Counted from the first letter of the stretch, positions 27,341 through 36,772 are shown. The stretch: 64,000 nt of DNA from Corallococcus sp. EGB (GCF_019968905.1 NZ_CP079946.1:8467356-8531355), one strand, 5' to 3'. Program-made: numbers and translations. The notes: generated from the sequence alone by a model not told the origin.

Positions 27341-27519
27341 GGTTCGGCACTGTCGCGTCCGGGGGCCATTCCCTCAAGTAGGTTCTGCCCCCCTGCCCGT
27401 CCGGCAGGTGCTCGTTCGAGACCTCCAGGTGCGCGTCTGACTTACCTGTATGTCCCCGCTATCCTGGACCTTCGCTGCTCCAAGGAAGCAGTCCGGGTTT
27501 CCCGGACGGGAGTCCTCCG

Positions 27520-28662
27520 ATGAACGCGGTCCCCCATGTCGCTCCGGTTCCGCTGCATGCGCGGTGGTTGGTGGACCGGCGGCACGACCTGCGCTCCACG
27601 GTCGGGGGCCTGGGCGCGAGCCTGGCGCTGATGGCGCTGCACGTGCTGGGCGGCGTGAGCGGGCCGCCGCTGTGGTGGGCGTGGGTGTTGCTCCTGGACG
27701 GGCCGCACCTCTTCGCGACGGTGTCGCGCACGTACCTGGACGCCCGTGAGCGGAGGACGCGGGCGCGGCTGCTCTGGGGCAGCCTGGGCTGGTTCGCGGC
27801 GGGGCCGACGGTGTTCGCGGTGTCGGTGCTGGCCGGGCAGCGCTGGCCGTTCGCGGTGTTCGTGACGCTGGCGGCGCTGTGGGCGTACTGGCACGTGGTG
27901 CGGCAGCACTACGGCATCATGGTGCTCTACCAGCGCAAGGCCGGGGAGCAGGACGCGTGGGACCGGCGGCTGGACAGCGTGACCCTGTACGTGGGGCTGC
28001 TGGCGCCGTTCGTGGCGTTCGCGCTGACACATCCGGGGGCCCGGCGCCGGTTGGGACTGATGGCGGAGCCCACCTGGGAGGCCGGCGTGGCGCACGCGTG
28101 CTTCGCGCTGGTGCTCGCGGTGGTGGGGGTGCTGGCGGCCCGGCAGGTGTGGCGGTGGCGCCGGAGGCTGGGGGTGAACGGGCCGAAGCTGCTGATGCTC
28201 GGCGCGGCGCTGGGGCTGACGTCGCTGGTGTTCTGGCCGTCGGTGTCGCGGCGGATGGACTTCCTGATGTTCACCGTGGCGGTGACGGCGTTCCACAACG
28301 TGCAGTACCACGGCATCGTCTGGTTCTTTCACCGCAACCGCTACCACGCGCAAGGCGTGGACCCATCCGCGTTCGGGTGGGCACCGAAGGTGAGCCAGCG
28401 CTTCATCGTCTACGCCCTCTGCGGGCTCGCCTTCACGCTGGCGTACCGGGCATTGGGCTGCGGCATGGGCGTGCACCCGGGCTGCGGCGCGTTCGACGCG
28501 AAGGTGGCGCTGGGCGGCGCGGGGCTCACGCTGCGCGACCTGATGGAAGGCTTCATCTGGGGCTTCGCGCTGCACCACTACTTCCTGGACCAGTACATCT
28601 GGCGCGTGCGCAAGGACGCGGGGCTGAACCAGGACCTCAAGCTGGGCACGGCGACGGCTTAG
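27520..28662 (+). CDS. Polytopic membrane protein with conserved-looking His clusters, unknown function
   Basis: A 380-residue integral membrane protein with about eight hydrophobic helices (for example TVGGLGASLALMALHVLGG, WAWVLLLDGPHLFATV, TLYVGLLAPFVAFALT, LLMLGAALGLTSLVFW). His residues recur at helix ends: DGPHLF, WHVVRQHYG, FHNVQYHGIVWFFHRNRYH and FALHHYFLDQYIWR. This pattern suggests metal or haem binding, or a di-iron membrane oxygenase/desaturase-like site, but no named family is recognised and the exact motif of fatty acid desaturases is absent. GGAG precedes the ATG. It stands alone, divergent from the PilZ-Hsp70 operon. Confidence 0.75.
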   Translation: MNAVPHVAPVPLHARWLVDRRHDLRSTVGGLGASLALMALHVLGGVSGPPLWWAWVLLLDGPHLFATVSRTYLDARERRTRARLLWGSLGWFAAGPTVFAVSVLAGQRWPFAVFVTLAALWAYWHVVRQHYGIMVLYQRKAGEQDAWDRRLDSVTLYVGLLAPFVAFALTHPGARRRLGLMAEPTWEAGVAHACFALVLAVVGVLAARQVWRWRRRLGVNGPKLLMLGAALGLTSLVFWPSVSRRMDFLMFTVAVTAFHNVQYHGIVWFFHRNRYHAQGVDPSAFGWAPKVSQRFIVYALCGLAFTLAYRALGCGMGVHPGCGAFDAKVALGGAGLTLRDLMEGFIWGFALHHYFLDQYIWRVRKDAGLNQDLKLGTATA

Positions 28663-28784
28663 CCTGGTGGTGACAGTCCCAGGATAAGGTCTCCCTCTGG
28701 CAACCCTTCACGCCGGTCGCATCATGAGCGCCGTGAGCAGGGCCGACCGGGGCATCCGGTGGCCTGCGTGAGGGAGCACTTCGC

Positions 28785-29810
28785 ATGCGTTATCGGCTGT
28801 TCGGCCGCACGGGCCTTTACGTCTCGGAACTCTGTTTCGGAGCAATGACCTTCGGCGGGAAGGGCTTCTACGAGCCCATTGGTAGGACGGCCCAGGCCGA
28901 GGCCGACCAGCTCGTGTCCATCTCGCTCGAGAGCGGCATCAACTTCTTCGACACCGCTGACGTCTACTCCGAGGGCGAGTCCGAGAAGATCCTCGGCAAG
29001 GCCCTCGGCGCGCGCCGCAAGGATGTCGTGCTCGCCACGAAGGTGCGCGGCAAGGTCGGCCCGGGCCCGAACCAGCAGGGCCTCTCCCGCGCTCACATCA
29101 TGAGCTCCATCGAGGGCAGCCTGAAGCGCCTCGGGACCGACTGGGTCGACCTCTACCAGATCCACGGCTTCGACCCGGTGACCCCCTTCGACGAGACCCT
29201 GCGCGCCCTCGACGACGTGATCCGCTCAGGCAAGGTGCGTTACGTCGGCTGCTCGAATCTCGCGGCATGGCAGCTCGCCAAGGCCAATGGCATCGCGGCG
29301 CGCCAGGGTTGGACCCGCTTCGAGTCATTGCAAGCCCACTACACGATCGCCACCCGCGATCTCGAACGCGAGCTCGTGCCTCTGCTGAACGACGCGCAGA
29401 TGGGGCTCATGGTGTGGAGCCCGCTCTCCGGGGGCCTGCTGTCCGGAAAGCAGGGTCGTGACGGCAAAGGCCCTGACGGCTCGCGCCGGGCCAGCTTCGA
29501 CTTCCCGCCCGTCAACAAGGACCGCGCCTTCGACTGCATCGACGCGATGCGGAAGATTGGCGACGCCAGGGGAGCGAGCGTCGCATGCGTCGCGCTTGCG
29601 TGGCTGCTCGCGAGGCCCCACGTCTCCGCGATCATCGTCGGCGCGAAGAACGAGGAGCAGCTCAGGGACAACCTGAAGGCGAGCGACTTCGTGCTCGACC
29701 CCGCCGAACTCGCCGAGCTCGACAAGGTGAGCGCACTGCCCGCCGAGTACCCAGGCTGGATGATCGATTTCCTGGGCAACCTGGGCAGGGCGCCGAAGAA
29801 CGCTCGCTGA
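28785..29810 (+). CDS. Aldo/keto reductase
   Basis: A 341-residue aldo/keto reductase with the full catalytic tetrad: Asp56 and Tyr61 (FFDTADVYSEG), Lys86 (ATKVRG) and His127 (DLYQIHGFDP). The cofactor end (SAIIVGAKNEEQLRDNLKASDF) is complete. It is of the 'general stress/oxidoreductase' type of family 11/12, acting on small aldehydes or ketones with NADPH; the substrate is not known. Start after AGGGAG. Two broken redox genes and several redox-linked regulators lie in the next 4 kb, so this is an accessory oxidoreductase region. Confidence 0.88.
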   Translation: MRYRLFGRTGLYVSELCFGAMTFGGKGFYEPIGRTAQAEADQLVSISLESGINFFDTADVYSEGESEKILGKALGARRKDVVLATKVRGKVGPGPNQQGLSRAHIMSSIEGSLKRLGTDWVDLYQIHGFDPVTPFDETLRALDDVIRSGKVRYVGCSNLAAWQLAKANGIAARQGWTRFESLQAHYTIATRDLERELVPLLNDAQMGLMVWSPLSGGLLSGKQGRDGKGPDGSRRASFDFPPVNKDRAFDCIDAMRKIGDARGASVACVALAWLLARPHVSAIIVGAKNEEQLRDNLKASDFVLDPAELAELDKVSALPAEYPGWMIDFLGNLGRAPKNAR

Positions 29811-29852
29811 CGTCGACTGTTGCCGGCTGGAAGGCCTTCGAGCGGTCAATAA

Positions 29853-30157
<305 letters not shown>

Positions 30158-30170
30158 TAGACTGCGGCCC

Positions 30171-30998
30171 GTGACTGCCGCCCCCCTGTCGTCTCCGCGC
30201 TCCGAGCTGGGGCACTTTCTCCGGACGCGCCGGGCGCGGCTGCGGCCGTCCGATGTGGGGCTGCCCGAGGGCGTGCGGCGGCGCACGCCGGGGCTGCGGC
30301 GCGAGGAGGTCGCGCAGCTCGCCGCCGTGGGGGTGAGTTGGTACACGTGGCTCGAGCAGGGGCGCGACATCCAGGTTTCGGAGGCGATGCTCGAGCGACT
30401 TTCGAGCGCGCTGCGCCTCGATGCGGCGGAACGTTCGTACCTGTTCGAGCTTGCCCAAGGTCGCTCGCCCCGTCCGGTTGCCGCAACGCCGCCGATCGTG
30501 AGCCCCCTGCTCGCACACACGATCGAGGCGCATCGTCATCCGGCGGTTGTCTCGACCGTGCGCTGGGACGTCGTCGCAATGAACGGGCCCGCGCTGAAGC
30601 TTTGGGGTGATCAGCGTGGCACGAATGCCCTGCGGAACACCTTCCTCGGCAAGGTACCGCCGCTCGCCACGGTGGAGCGCGAGGCACACGCCCGAAACCT
30701 CGTTGCGCGCTTTCGCGCGGAAGCCGCGCGCGCGGGTGCCCATGAGCAGTTCCAGGAGCTTGCGGACGAGCTGATGGCGAAGAGCCCCGAGTTCCGCCGG
30801 CTCTGGACGCAGCATGACCTGCATGCCGAACCCGAGGGCATGAAGGTCGTCGACCTCCCCGGAACCGGCCGCATCGAGCTCGCGCACGTGACGCTGATGC
30901 ACATCGAGCCGGATGCACGCGCTCTTCGAGTCCTCTTCTATTCTCCCGCCGGCCCCGAGAGCGCGCAGCGGATGGCGCGTGCTCTCGCAGAACGTTGA
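30171..30998 (+). CDS. XRE/MmyB-type transcriptional regulator
   Basis: A 275-residue regulator. The N-terminal HTH (residues 9-85) contains LGHFLRTRRARLRPSDVGLP, then RRTPGLRREEVAQLAAVGVSWYTWLEQGRDIQVSEAMLERLSSALRLDAAE, a signature of the MmyB group. The C-terminal PAS-like ligand domain (residues 110-270: HPAVVSTVRWDVVAMN, RNTFLGK, HVTLMHIEPDARALRVLFYSP) is complete; in relatives it is predicted to bind a small hydrophobic ligand. It starts with GTG at 30171. Homologues often regulate neighbouring short-chain or aldo/keto reductase genes, which fits the genes just upstream; this is inference. Confidence 0.88.
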   Translation: MTAAPLSSPRSELGHFLRTRRARLRPSDVGLPEGVRRRTPGLRREEVAQLAAVGVSWYTWLEQGRDIQVSEAMLERLSSALRLDAAERSYLFELAQGRSPRPVAATPPIVSPLLAHTIEAHRHPAVVSTVRWDVVAMNGPALKLWGDQRGTNALRNTFLGKVPPLATVEREAHARNLVARFRAEAARAGAHEQFQELADELMAKSPEFRRLWTQHDLHAEPEGMKVVDLPGTGRIELAHVTLMHIEPDARALRVLFYSPAGPESAQRMARALAER

Positions 30999-31059
30999 AA
31001 GCACGAGGGACGTGCTGCGCTGCGTGGACGGATGCCATCGCCTCCAAGGGTGCAGGCCG

Positions 31060-31575
31060 TCAGCGCTCCTGGGCTCGAGCGCGACGGGCCTTGCGCGCCA
31101 TGGCCTTCTCATAGGTGGCCTGCAACTCCTGAAACACCGAGCGCGCCGGGCGTGGCGCGTTCAGGTGCAGGTGGCGCAGCTCCTCCATGAACGCGTCCCA
31201 GAGTGGCGGGCCGCCCTGCTCCAGCAGCTCCGCGCGCACGGACAGCTCCTCGCTCGGGCGCGTGTGCCGGCGGCCCCAGGCCCCCATGTGCGAAAGCAGG
31301 GGCACCAGCTGGATGGACGCCTCCGTGAGGCTGTAGATGCCCTTCTGCCGGTGGTTCGGATCCTGACGTCGCGCCAGCAGGCCGGACGCGGTCAGGCGCT
31401 TCAACCGGTCCGCGAGGATGTTGGACGCGATGCCCTCCTCGCTCTGCTCCAGCAGCTCGCCGTAGGTGCGCCGGTTCCCGAACATGACGTCGCGGATGAC
31501 GATCAGGCTCCAACGGTCGCCAAGCTGTTCGAGCGTCAGGTTGATGGGACAGCCGGAGCGCCCTTGCTGCGTCAT
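31060..31575 (-). CDS. HxlR-family transcriptional regulator
   Basis: A 171-residue winged-helix regulator: CPINLTLEQLGDRWSLIVIRDVMFGNRRTYGELL (residues 9-42), EEGIASNILADRLKRLTASGLLARRQD (recognition helix) and KGIYSLTEASIQLVPLL (wing). HxlR proteins respond to redox or electrophile stress. The 96-base gap to the divergent glutathione S-transferase gene holds two inverted repeats, so it very probably controls that gene and itself. The C-terminal 50 residues are Arg-rich and more variable than usual for the family. Confidence 0.88.
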   Translation of the reverse strand: MTQQGRSGCPINLTLEQLGDRWSLIVIRDVMFGNRRTYGELLEQSEEGIASNILADRLKRLTASGLLARRQDPNHRQKGIYSLTEASIQLVPLLSHMGAWGRRHTRPSEELSVRAELLEQGGPPLWDAFMEELRHLHLNAPRPARSVFQELQATYEKAMARKARRARAQER

Positions 31576-31596
31576 GCCCGTCCTTTCGGGTTACCA

Positions 31597-31611
31597 CTTG
31601 CAGCATGCAAG
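31597..31611. promoter_or_regulatory. Inverted repeat in the hxlR-GST intergenic region (site 1)
   Basis: Arms CTTGCA and TGCAAG with a GCA centre. It also contains the ACCACTTGC half-site found in the larger repeat at 31629-31653. Confidence 0.5.
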
Positions 31612-31628
31612 CAGTCTGGGTACGGTTC

Positions 31629-31653
31629 AACCACTTGCAATCAACAAGTGGTT
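31629..31653. promoter_or_regulatory. Inverted repeat in the hxlR-GST intergenic region (site 2)
   Basis: Perfect 9-base arms AACCACTTG and CAAGTGGTT separated by 7 bases. It lies 19 bases before the GST ATG and is the most likely operator for the divergent HxlR regulator. Confidence 0.65.
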
Positions 31654-31671
31654 GGACGGAAAGGTTCCACG

Positions 31672-32331
31672 ATGTCGCTCGCGCTCTACGGTCATCCCTT
31701 TTCCTCGTACACGCAGAAGGTGCTCATCGCGTTGTATGAGAACGGCACGCCCTTCGAGTTCCGCTGTATCGGGCCAGACACGCCCCAGCACTCGGCCGAA
31801 TGGTTGCGCCGCTGGCCGCTGCGCAAGTTCCCCATGCTGCTGGATGGCGAGCGCGACATCGTCGAGACGAGCATCATCATCGAGTACCTCCAGCTCATGC
31901 ACCCCGGGCCCGTGCGTCTGCTGCCGACGGCTCCGAAGGCCGCGCTGGACGTGCGGTTCCTCGACCGCTTCTTCGACCTGTACATCATGAACGCGGCCCA
32001 GCACGCCGTGGACGGCGCGCTGACGGGGGACGCCACCAAGCGCAAGGACGGCATGGCCATGGCCGTGGAGAAGCTGGAGCGCGCCTATGGGTGGCTCGAA
32101 GGACAGCTGGCCGGACGCACCTGGGCCGCGGGCGAGGACTTCACGCTGGCGGACTGCGCGGCCGCGCCCTCCCTCTTCTACGCGGACTGGACGCACCGCA
32201 TCTCCGAGTCCTATCCCCAACTGCGCGCCTACCGCTCGCGGCTGCTGGCGCGTCCGTCCTTCGCCCGCGCGGTGGAAGAGGCGCGGCAGTACCGGCCCCT
32301 CTTCCCCCTGGGCGCGCCGGACCGGGACTGA
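31672..32331 (+). CDS. Glutathione S-transferase
   Basis: A 219-residue GST. The N-terminal thioredoxin-like domain has LYGHPFSSYTQKVLIALYENG, the cis-Pro segment RKFPMLLDGERDIVETSIIIEYL (Pro of KFPML and the ETS glutathione-binding motif), and the C-terminal helical domain carries AGEDFTLADCAAAPSLFYADW, the usual N-capping box. The active-site residue of this class is probably Ser11 or Ser12. Start at 31672. It is transcribed away from hxlR and is likely derepressed by electrophilic or oxidative stress. Confidence 0.88.
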   Translation: MSLALYGHPFSSYTQKVLIALYENGTPFEFRCIGPDTPQHSAEWLRRWPLRKFPMLLDGERDIVETSIIIEYLQLMHPGPVRLLPTAPKAALDVRFLDRFFDLYIMNAAQHAVDGALTGDATKRKDGMAMAVEKLERAYGWLEGQLAGRTWAAGEDFTLADCAAAPSLFYADWTHRISESYPQLRAYRSRLLARPSFARAVEEARQYRPLFPLGAPDRD

Positions 32332-32355
32332 AGCTCCGAACGAGCGGCGTGGCCT

Positions 32356-33095
32356 TCACGGCGACGTGGGAGCAGGGGCTGCGCGGATGACGACCTTGCC
32401 GAAGACGCCTCCGCGCTCGGACCGCTCGAACGCCTCCGTGGGTGGCGGGAGGAGCTCTCCGGCCTGGAGCTTCCCCGCGAGCTCCCGGGCGGACGGCTTC
32501 GTGACGAGCACCAGCTCCTTCTGACGACGGAAGGGGCCGAGCAGCGAGGAGGACATGAGCGACAGCGGGGACGGCTCGAACCCCACGTACCTGCCGCGAG
32601 GCGTGAGGAGGTTACGCGCCTCGACGAAGGACAGCTTCGTGCTCAGGTCGAAGACGACGTCGAACCGCTCGCCGAGCATCGAGAGCGGCCCGGCGCGGAA
32701 GTCGTGGACCACCGGGGCACCGTACTGCCGCGCCGTGGCCAGACCGGCGGCGGAGGTGACGGCGGTGACGTGCGCGCCACGCGACCGGGCGGGTTGGATC
32801 AACATGAGCCACACACCGCCCGTGGCGCCGTTGACGAGGATGCGCTCTCCAGGAGCGACGCGCGCGACGTCACGCAGGGCCTGGAGCGCCGCGAGCCCCA
32901 CCACCGAGGCCGCCGCGGCCCCGACGTCGTCGAGCCCTGGCGGAACCCTGGCGACGGGGGTCGCCGCGACCGTGATGAACTCGGCGAGCGTTCCCTCACA
33001 CATGCCTCCGGGGAAGCCGAACACGCGGTCTCCGACCGAGAAGCCGTCGACGCCCGCCCCACCTCATCGACGACACCGGCGAAGGATGCACGCAT
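32356..33095 (-). pseudogene. Frameshifted, N-truncated quinone oxidoreductase (MDR family)
   Basis: The main frame (32356-33024) encodes the Rossmann half of a zinc-independent quinone/alcohol oxidoreductase: GTLAEFITVAATPVARVP, LAALQALRDVARV, ERILVNGATGGVWLMLIQPAR and GRYVGFEPSP. Reading upstream in that frame gives GVDGFSVGDRVFGFPGG, but the preceding MRASFAGVVDEVG (from 33095) is in a different frame, with the switch at about 33055. The first 50 or so residues of the catalytic domain are absent, as the neighbouring gene begins at 33171. Normal relatives read 'GVVDEVGPGVDGFSVGDRVFG'. Not functional unless the sequence carries an error and a distant start. Confidence 0.75.
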
Positions 33096-33170
33096 GGGTC
33101 CGCGGACTCGTGCACGACGCGGTACGCGCCGTGGGCCTGGCGACCGCGTAGGCCCACGGCTCCGTCAGGT

Positions 33171-34562
33171 TCAGGGCGTCACGAGGCGCAGGAACGCATC
33201 CTGGTTCCACGTGTCGCCCGCGCCGTCGCGCTGCCAGCCGGACACCACCAGCCCGGAGCCCGGCGCCGCCACCAGCGCCGTCGTCGCCAGCGAGCAGGTG
33301 CTGCTCTGGCACGCCTTGGGGGCCAGCGTCTTCGTGCCCAGCAGCGCGCCGTCCGCCGCGTAGCGGGTGAGCGTGTTGCCGCACGCCGCCGCCACCGGGC
33401 CCGCGGGCTCCACCGCCGCCACCGTACCCACGGACGCCGTGCCGCACGTGGGCTGCCTCACCCAGCGCTCCTGACCGTCCGCCGCCGCCGTCAGCACGAA
33501 CGGGCCGCCCTCATCCAGCGCGACGCCGTTCCACATCAGCAGGCCCACGGCCTCACCCGCCACCGCGACCGTGCCGTCCGCGCCCACCGACACGGAGCCC
33601 ACGCGCCCGTTCACGCCCGGCACCTCGCGGCCCCACGCGAGCGTCCCGTCCGCGCCGAACGCCAACACCACGAAGCCCCCCGTGCCCCGCGCGTCGAACG
33701 TGCGCCCGTCCACCGTCACCGGCCCCACCAGCCGCCCGGCCACCACCGACGTGCCCGTCCCCGACAGCGCCACCGCCGACAGCAGCGTGCCCTCCTTCGC
33801 GCCGTCGAACGTCTTCGTCCAGCTCACCTTGCCGTCCGCCGCGTAGCGCACCAACCGGGGCGTGTGGACCTCCGGCGTCCACTCCTCGCCCAGCGCCACC
33901 ACGCCGCCCGCCGCGTCCGCCGCCACCGCGTAGACCTTCTGGCCCACGCGGCGCTGCCACTCGGGAGCGCCCGCCTGTGAGAACTTCACCAGGAAGCCGT
34001 CCTGCGCCTCGCCCAGGCCGAAGTCCGCCGAGTACAGGAACGCGTTGCCGGACAGGAACACCGCGCCGTCAGCTCCCGTGGAGCCCGCCACGCGCAGGTC
34101 CGACAGGCGGTTGCGCTCGAACTCCTTCGCCCACCGCTTCGCGCCGTCCGCCGAGTAGCGGGACAGCGTCAGCACCAACCGCTCCCCCTCCACCTGCTCG
34201 CGGTCCTCGTCCGAGCGCGGCGTGCCGGACGTCACCCAGAGCACATCTCCGCCCCGCCCCACGGCCACGCTCGCGCCCGTGTCGTCCTGCGGGCCGCCCT
34301 GCGTGAGCGACCAGAGGCTGGCCGCCGGGGTCGCGGGCCGGGGCGCCTCCGCCGAGGGAGCCTGCGTAGGCGCCTGGGTCCCGGCCGAGGGAGCCGCCGT
34401 CTCCGGGGCCGGGAGGGGCACGGACTCCGGGGCTTCCTCACCGCCCGTCACATCCCCAGCTTCGTCTGCCAGAGCACCACCGCATGCAGCGCCAGCCAGC
34501 CCGAAGAGTCCCGCGCCCAGAAGTGCCCACCCGCCCCAGATGACTCGCCGTGCTGAACGCAT
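33171..34562 (-). CDS. Lipoprotein with beta-propeller-like repeats
   Basis: A 463-residue protein. The signal peptide ends LFGLAGAAC (Cys27 lipid site), followed by an acidic/Pro-rich spacer (residues 28-80). The rest has six or more repeats of a blade-like unit with ADG- and AAG-turns, for example YSADGAKRWAKEF, RYAADGKVSWTKTF, AFGADGTLAWGREV and VGADGTVAVAGEA, in the manner of the SBBP/PQQ-like propellers common in myxobacterial surface proteins. Two Cys pairs near the end (PTCGTAS...AACGNT and KACQSSTC) may form disulfides. No catalytic motif. Role unknown. Confidence 0.8.
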   Translation of the reverse strand: MRSARRVIWGGWALLGAGLFGLAGAACGGALADEAGDVTGGEEAPESVPLPAPETAAPSAGTQAPTQAPSAEAPRPATPAASLWSLTQGGPQDDTGASVAVGRGGDVLWVTSGTPRSDEDREQVEGERLVLTLSRYSADGAKRWAKEFERNRLSDLRVAGSTGADGAVFLSGNAFLYSADFGLGEAQDGFLVKFSQAGAPEWQRRVGQKVYAVAADAAGGVVALGEEWTPEVHTPRLVRYAADGKVSWTKTFDGAKEGTLLSAVALSGTGTSVVAGRLVGPVTVDGRTFDARGTGGFVVLAFGADGTLAWGREVPGVNGRVGSVSVGADGTVAVAGEAVGLLMWNGVALDEGGPFVLTAAADGQERWVRQPTCGTASVGTVAAVEPAGPVAAACGNTLTRYAADGALLGTKTLAPKACQSSTCSLATTALVAAPGSGLVVSGWQRDGAGDTWNQDAFLRLVTP

Positions 34563-34848
34563 GCCGTGCTCCCATGCCTGCCCTGCCCCATCGCAGGTGC
34601 CTTGGGAACGTAAGCAGTGTGTCCGCGGTGCGGCATTCCCCCCTCCCCATGGGGGCCTGAAGCAGGCCGGGGGGCGGACGGGGGGCCGGGCGCGGGGCCG
34701 GGTGGACCCGCATGCGGCCCGTATGCGTCACGGGGGTGTCCGGCACGGAATACCGGCGGTCTGGAACGGTTGGCACCCCACGCTCGGGGCCCCAGGGCGA
34801 CGGAAACCGTTGGTCCGCCCCCGCCGCGCCGATTAAGAGAACCCTTCC

Positions 34849-35877
34849 ATGGAAAGCGCCGCCCCCGCCCCTCTCCCCCCGTCCGACGCCACTCCCGAGG
34901 ACCTGCGCGCCGTCGAGGAGCTTGCCCAGGCCCGCAGCGCCATCGTCGAGCAGATTGAAAAGCGCGTCGTCGGCCAGCGGGACGTGGTGGAGCACCTGCT
35001 GATTTCGCTCTTCAGCCGCGGCCACTGCCTCTTCGTGGGCGTGCCGGGCCTGGCGAAGACGCTGCTCATCTCCACCCTGGCGGACGTGCTCAACCTGTCC
35101 TTCAACCGCATCCAGTTCACGCCGGACCTGATGCCGTCCGACATCACCGGCACGGACATCCTGGAGGAGGACAAGACGACGGGCCGCCGCTCCTTCCGCT
35201 TCATGCAGGGCCCGCTGTTCGCGAACATCATCCTCGCGGACGAGGTGAACCGCACGCCGCCCAAGACGCAGGCCGCGCTGCTCCAGGCCATGCAGGAGTA
35301 CCGCGTCACCGCCGGCGGCCGCACGTACCCGCTGGAGCTGCCCTTCCTCGTCTTCGCGACGCAGAACCCCATTGAACAGGAGGGCACCTATCCCCTCCCC
35401 GAGGCGCAGCTGGACCGCTTCATGTTCCTGGTGGACGTGGGCTACCCCACCGCCGAGGAGGAGGTGCAGATCGTCAAGAGCACCACCGCCGGCGCGCCGC
35501 CGAAGCTGGAGAAGATCCTCTCCCCCGAGCGCATCCTGGCCCTGCAGGAGCTGGTGCGCCGCGTGCCGGTGCCGGACCACGTGGTGCGCTTCGCGGTGGA
35601 GCTGGTGCGCAACACGCGTCCCAAGGAAGCGGGCGTGCCGGACTTCGTGGCGAAGAACGTGTCGTGGGGCGCGGGGCCTCGCGCGAGCCAGTACCTGGTG
35701 CTCGCGGCCAAGGCGCGCGCCATCCTCAACGGCCGCTTCGTGGCCACGGTGGAGGACGTGCGCGCGCTGGCGAGGCCCGTGCTGCGCCACCGCGTGCTGC
35801 CCAACTTCACCGCGGAGAGCGATGGCATCACGTCCGTGAAGCTCGTTGATCAGCTCCTCACGGTGGTGAAGGGCTAG
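34849..35877 (+). CDS. MoxR-family AAA ATPase
   Basis: A 342-residue MoxR ATPase. Walker A is GVPGLAKT (about residues 64-71), Walker B IILADEVNR (about 128-136), sensor 1 VFATQNPIEQEGTYPLPEAQLDRF and the arginine-finger/lid region follows; the usual 320-340 length is met. MoxR proteins act with von Willebrand factor A proteins as chaperones for envelope or metal-cofactor proteins. It is first of three genes in the order MoxR, DUF58, BatA, the classic arrangement. No strong ribosome site precedes the ATG. Confidence 0.93.
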   Translation: MESAAPAPLPPSDATPEDLRAVEELAQARSAIVEQIEKRVVGQRDVVEHLLISLFSRGHCLFVGVPGLAKTLLISTLADVLNLSFNRIQFTPDLMPSDITGTDILEEDKTTGRRSFRFMQGPLFANIILADEVNRTPPKTQAALLQAMQEYRVTAGGRTYPLELPFLVFATQNPIEQEGTYPLPEAQLDRFMFLVDVGYPTAEEEVQIVKSTTAGAPPKLEKILSPERILALQELVRRVPVPDHVVRFAVELVRNTRPKEAGVPDFVAKNVSWGAGPRASQYLVLAAKARAILNGRFVATVEDVRALARPVLRHRVLPNFTAESDGITSVKLVDQLLTVVKG

Positions 35878-35890
35878 GCGCTCTCCATCC

Positions 35891-36772
35891 ATGGCGCTGC
35901 TCGACGCCCAGACATTGTCCCGCCTCCAGGGCGTGAAGCTGCGCGCCCGCGCCGTGATGGAGGGCGTGCTGTCCGGCCTCCACAAGAGCCCCCATCAGGG
36001 CCAGAGCGTGGAGTTCGCCGAGCACAAGGAGTACGCCCCCGGCGACGAGCTGCGCCACCTGGACTGGAAGGCCTACGGCAAGTTCGACAAGTACTACGTC
36101 AAGCGCTTCGAGCATGAGACGAACCTGCGCTCGGTGATGGTCGTGGATGCGTCCGCGTCCATGGGCTACCAGAGCGGCGCGCTGTCCAAGCTGGATGTCG
36201 CCAAGACGCTCGCGGGCGCGCTCAGCTACCTGCTCGTGCGCCAGCAGGATGCGGCGGGACTGGCCCTGATGGTGGGCGGCGCGTTCAAGGACGTGCCGCC
36301 CCGCGCCTCCGCCGGCCACCTCAACGTGCTGCTGGACGCGCTGGAGCACACGCAAGCCAAGGGCCCCACGGACCTGGGCAGCGCGGCGGATCATCTGGCG
36401 GAGGTGCTGCCCCGGCGCTCCACGGTCATCGTGCTGTCGGACCTGCTGGATGAACGGCAGGAGGCGCTCAAGCGCATCCTGGCCCTGCGGCAGCGCAAGA
36501 ACGACGTGGCGGTGTTCCACCTGGTGGATCCGGCGGAGCTGACGTTCCCCTTCGACGACCCCACCCTCTTCCTGGACATGGAGGGCGAGGGCCGCATCGA
36601 GGTGAACCCGCGCGAGATCAAGCAGAGCTACCTGGAGGAGTTCGGCGCGTTCCTCGCGGACGTGAAGGCCCGTTGCGCCGAGGCCGACGTGGACTACGAG
36701 CTGGTGCGCACGGACGAGCGGCTGGATGAAGTGCTGCTGCGCTTCCTGGGGCGTCGCGGGAGGCGAAGGTGA
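35891..36772 (+). CDS. DUF58 domain protein
   Basis: A 293-residue protein with the DUF58 hallmark segments: MEGVLSGLHKSPHQGQSVEFAEHKEYAPGDELRHLDWKAYGK (about residues 22-62), then a von Willebrand-like MVVDASASMGYQ (about 81-92) carrying the DxSxS metal-site motif, and later VIVLSDLLDE. DUF58 proteins are standard partners of MoxR. It starts 13 bases after the MoxR stop, and its stop overlaps the GTG of the next gene. Confidence 0.92.
   Translation: MALLDAQTLSRLQGVKLRARAVMEGVLSGLHKSPHQGQSVEFAEHKEYAPGDELRHLDWKAYGKFDKYYVKRFEHETNLRSVMVVDASASMGYQSGALSKLDVAKTLAGALSYLLVRQQDAAGLALMVGGAFKDVPPRASAGHLNVLLDALEHTQAKGPTDLGSAADHLAEVLPRRSTVIVLSDLLDERQEALKRILALRQRKNDVAVFHLVDPAELTFPFDDPTLFLDMEGEGRIEVNPREIKQSYLEEFGAFLADVKARCAEADVDYELVRTDERLDEVLLRFLGRRGRRR

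Noticed and set aside
34740-34800. A possible sigma-54 promoter (TGGCAC...) before the MoxR gene
   Set aside because: The GC dinucleotide and spacing of the -12 element do not fit well.
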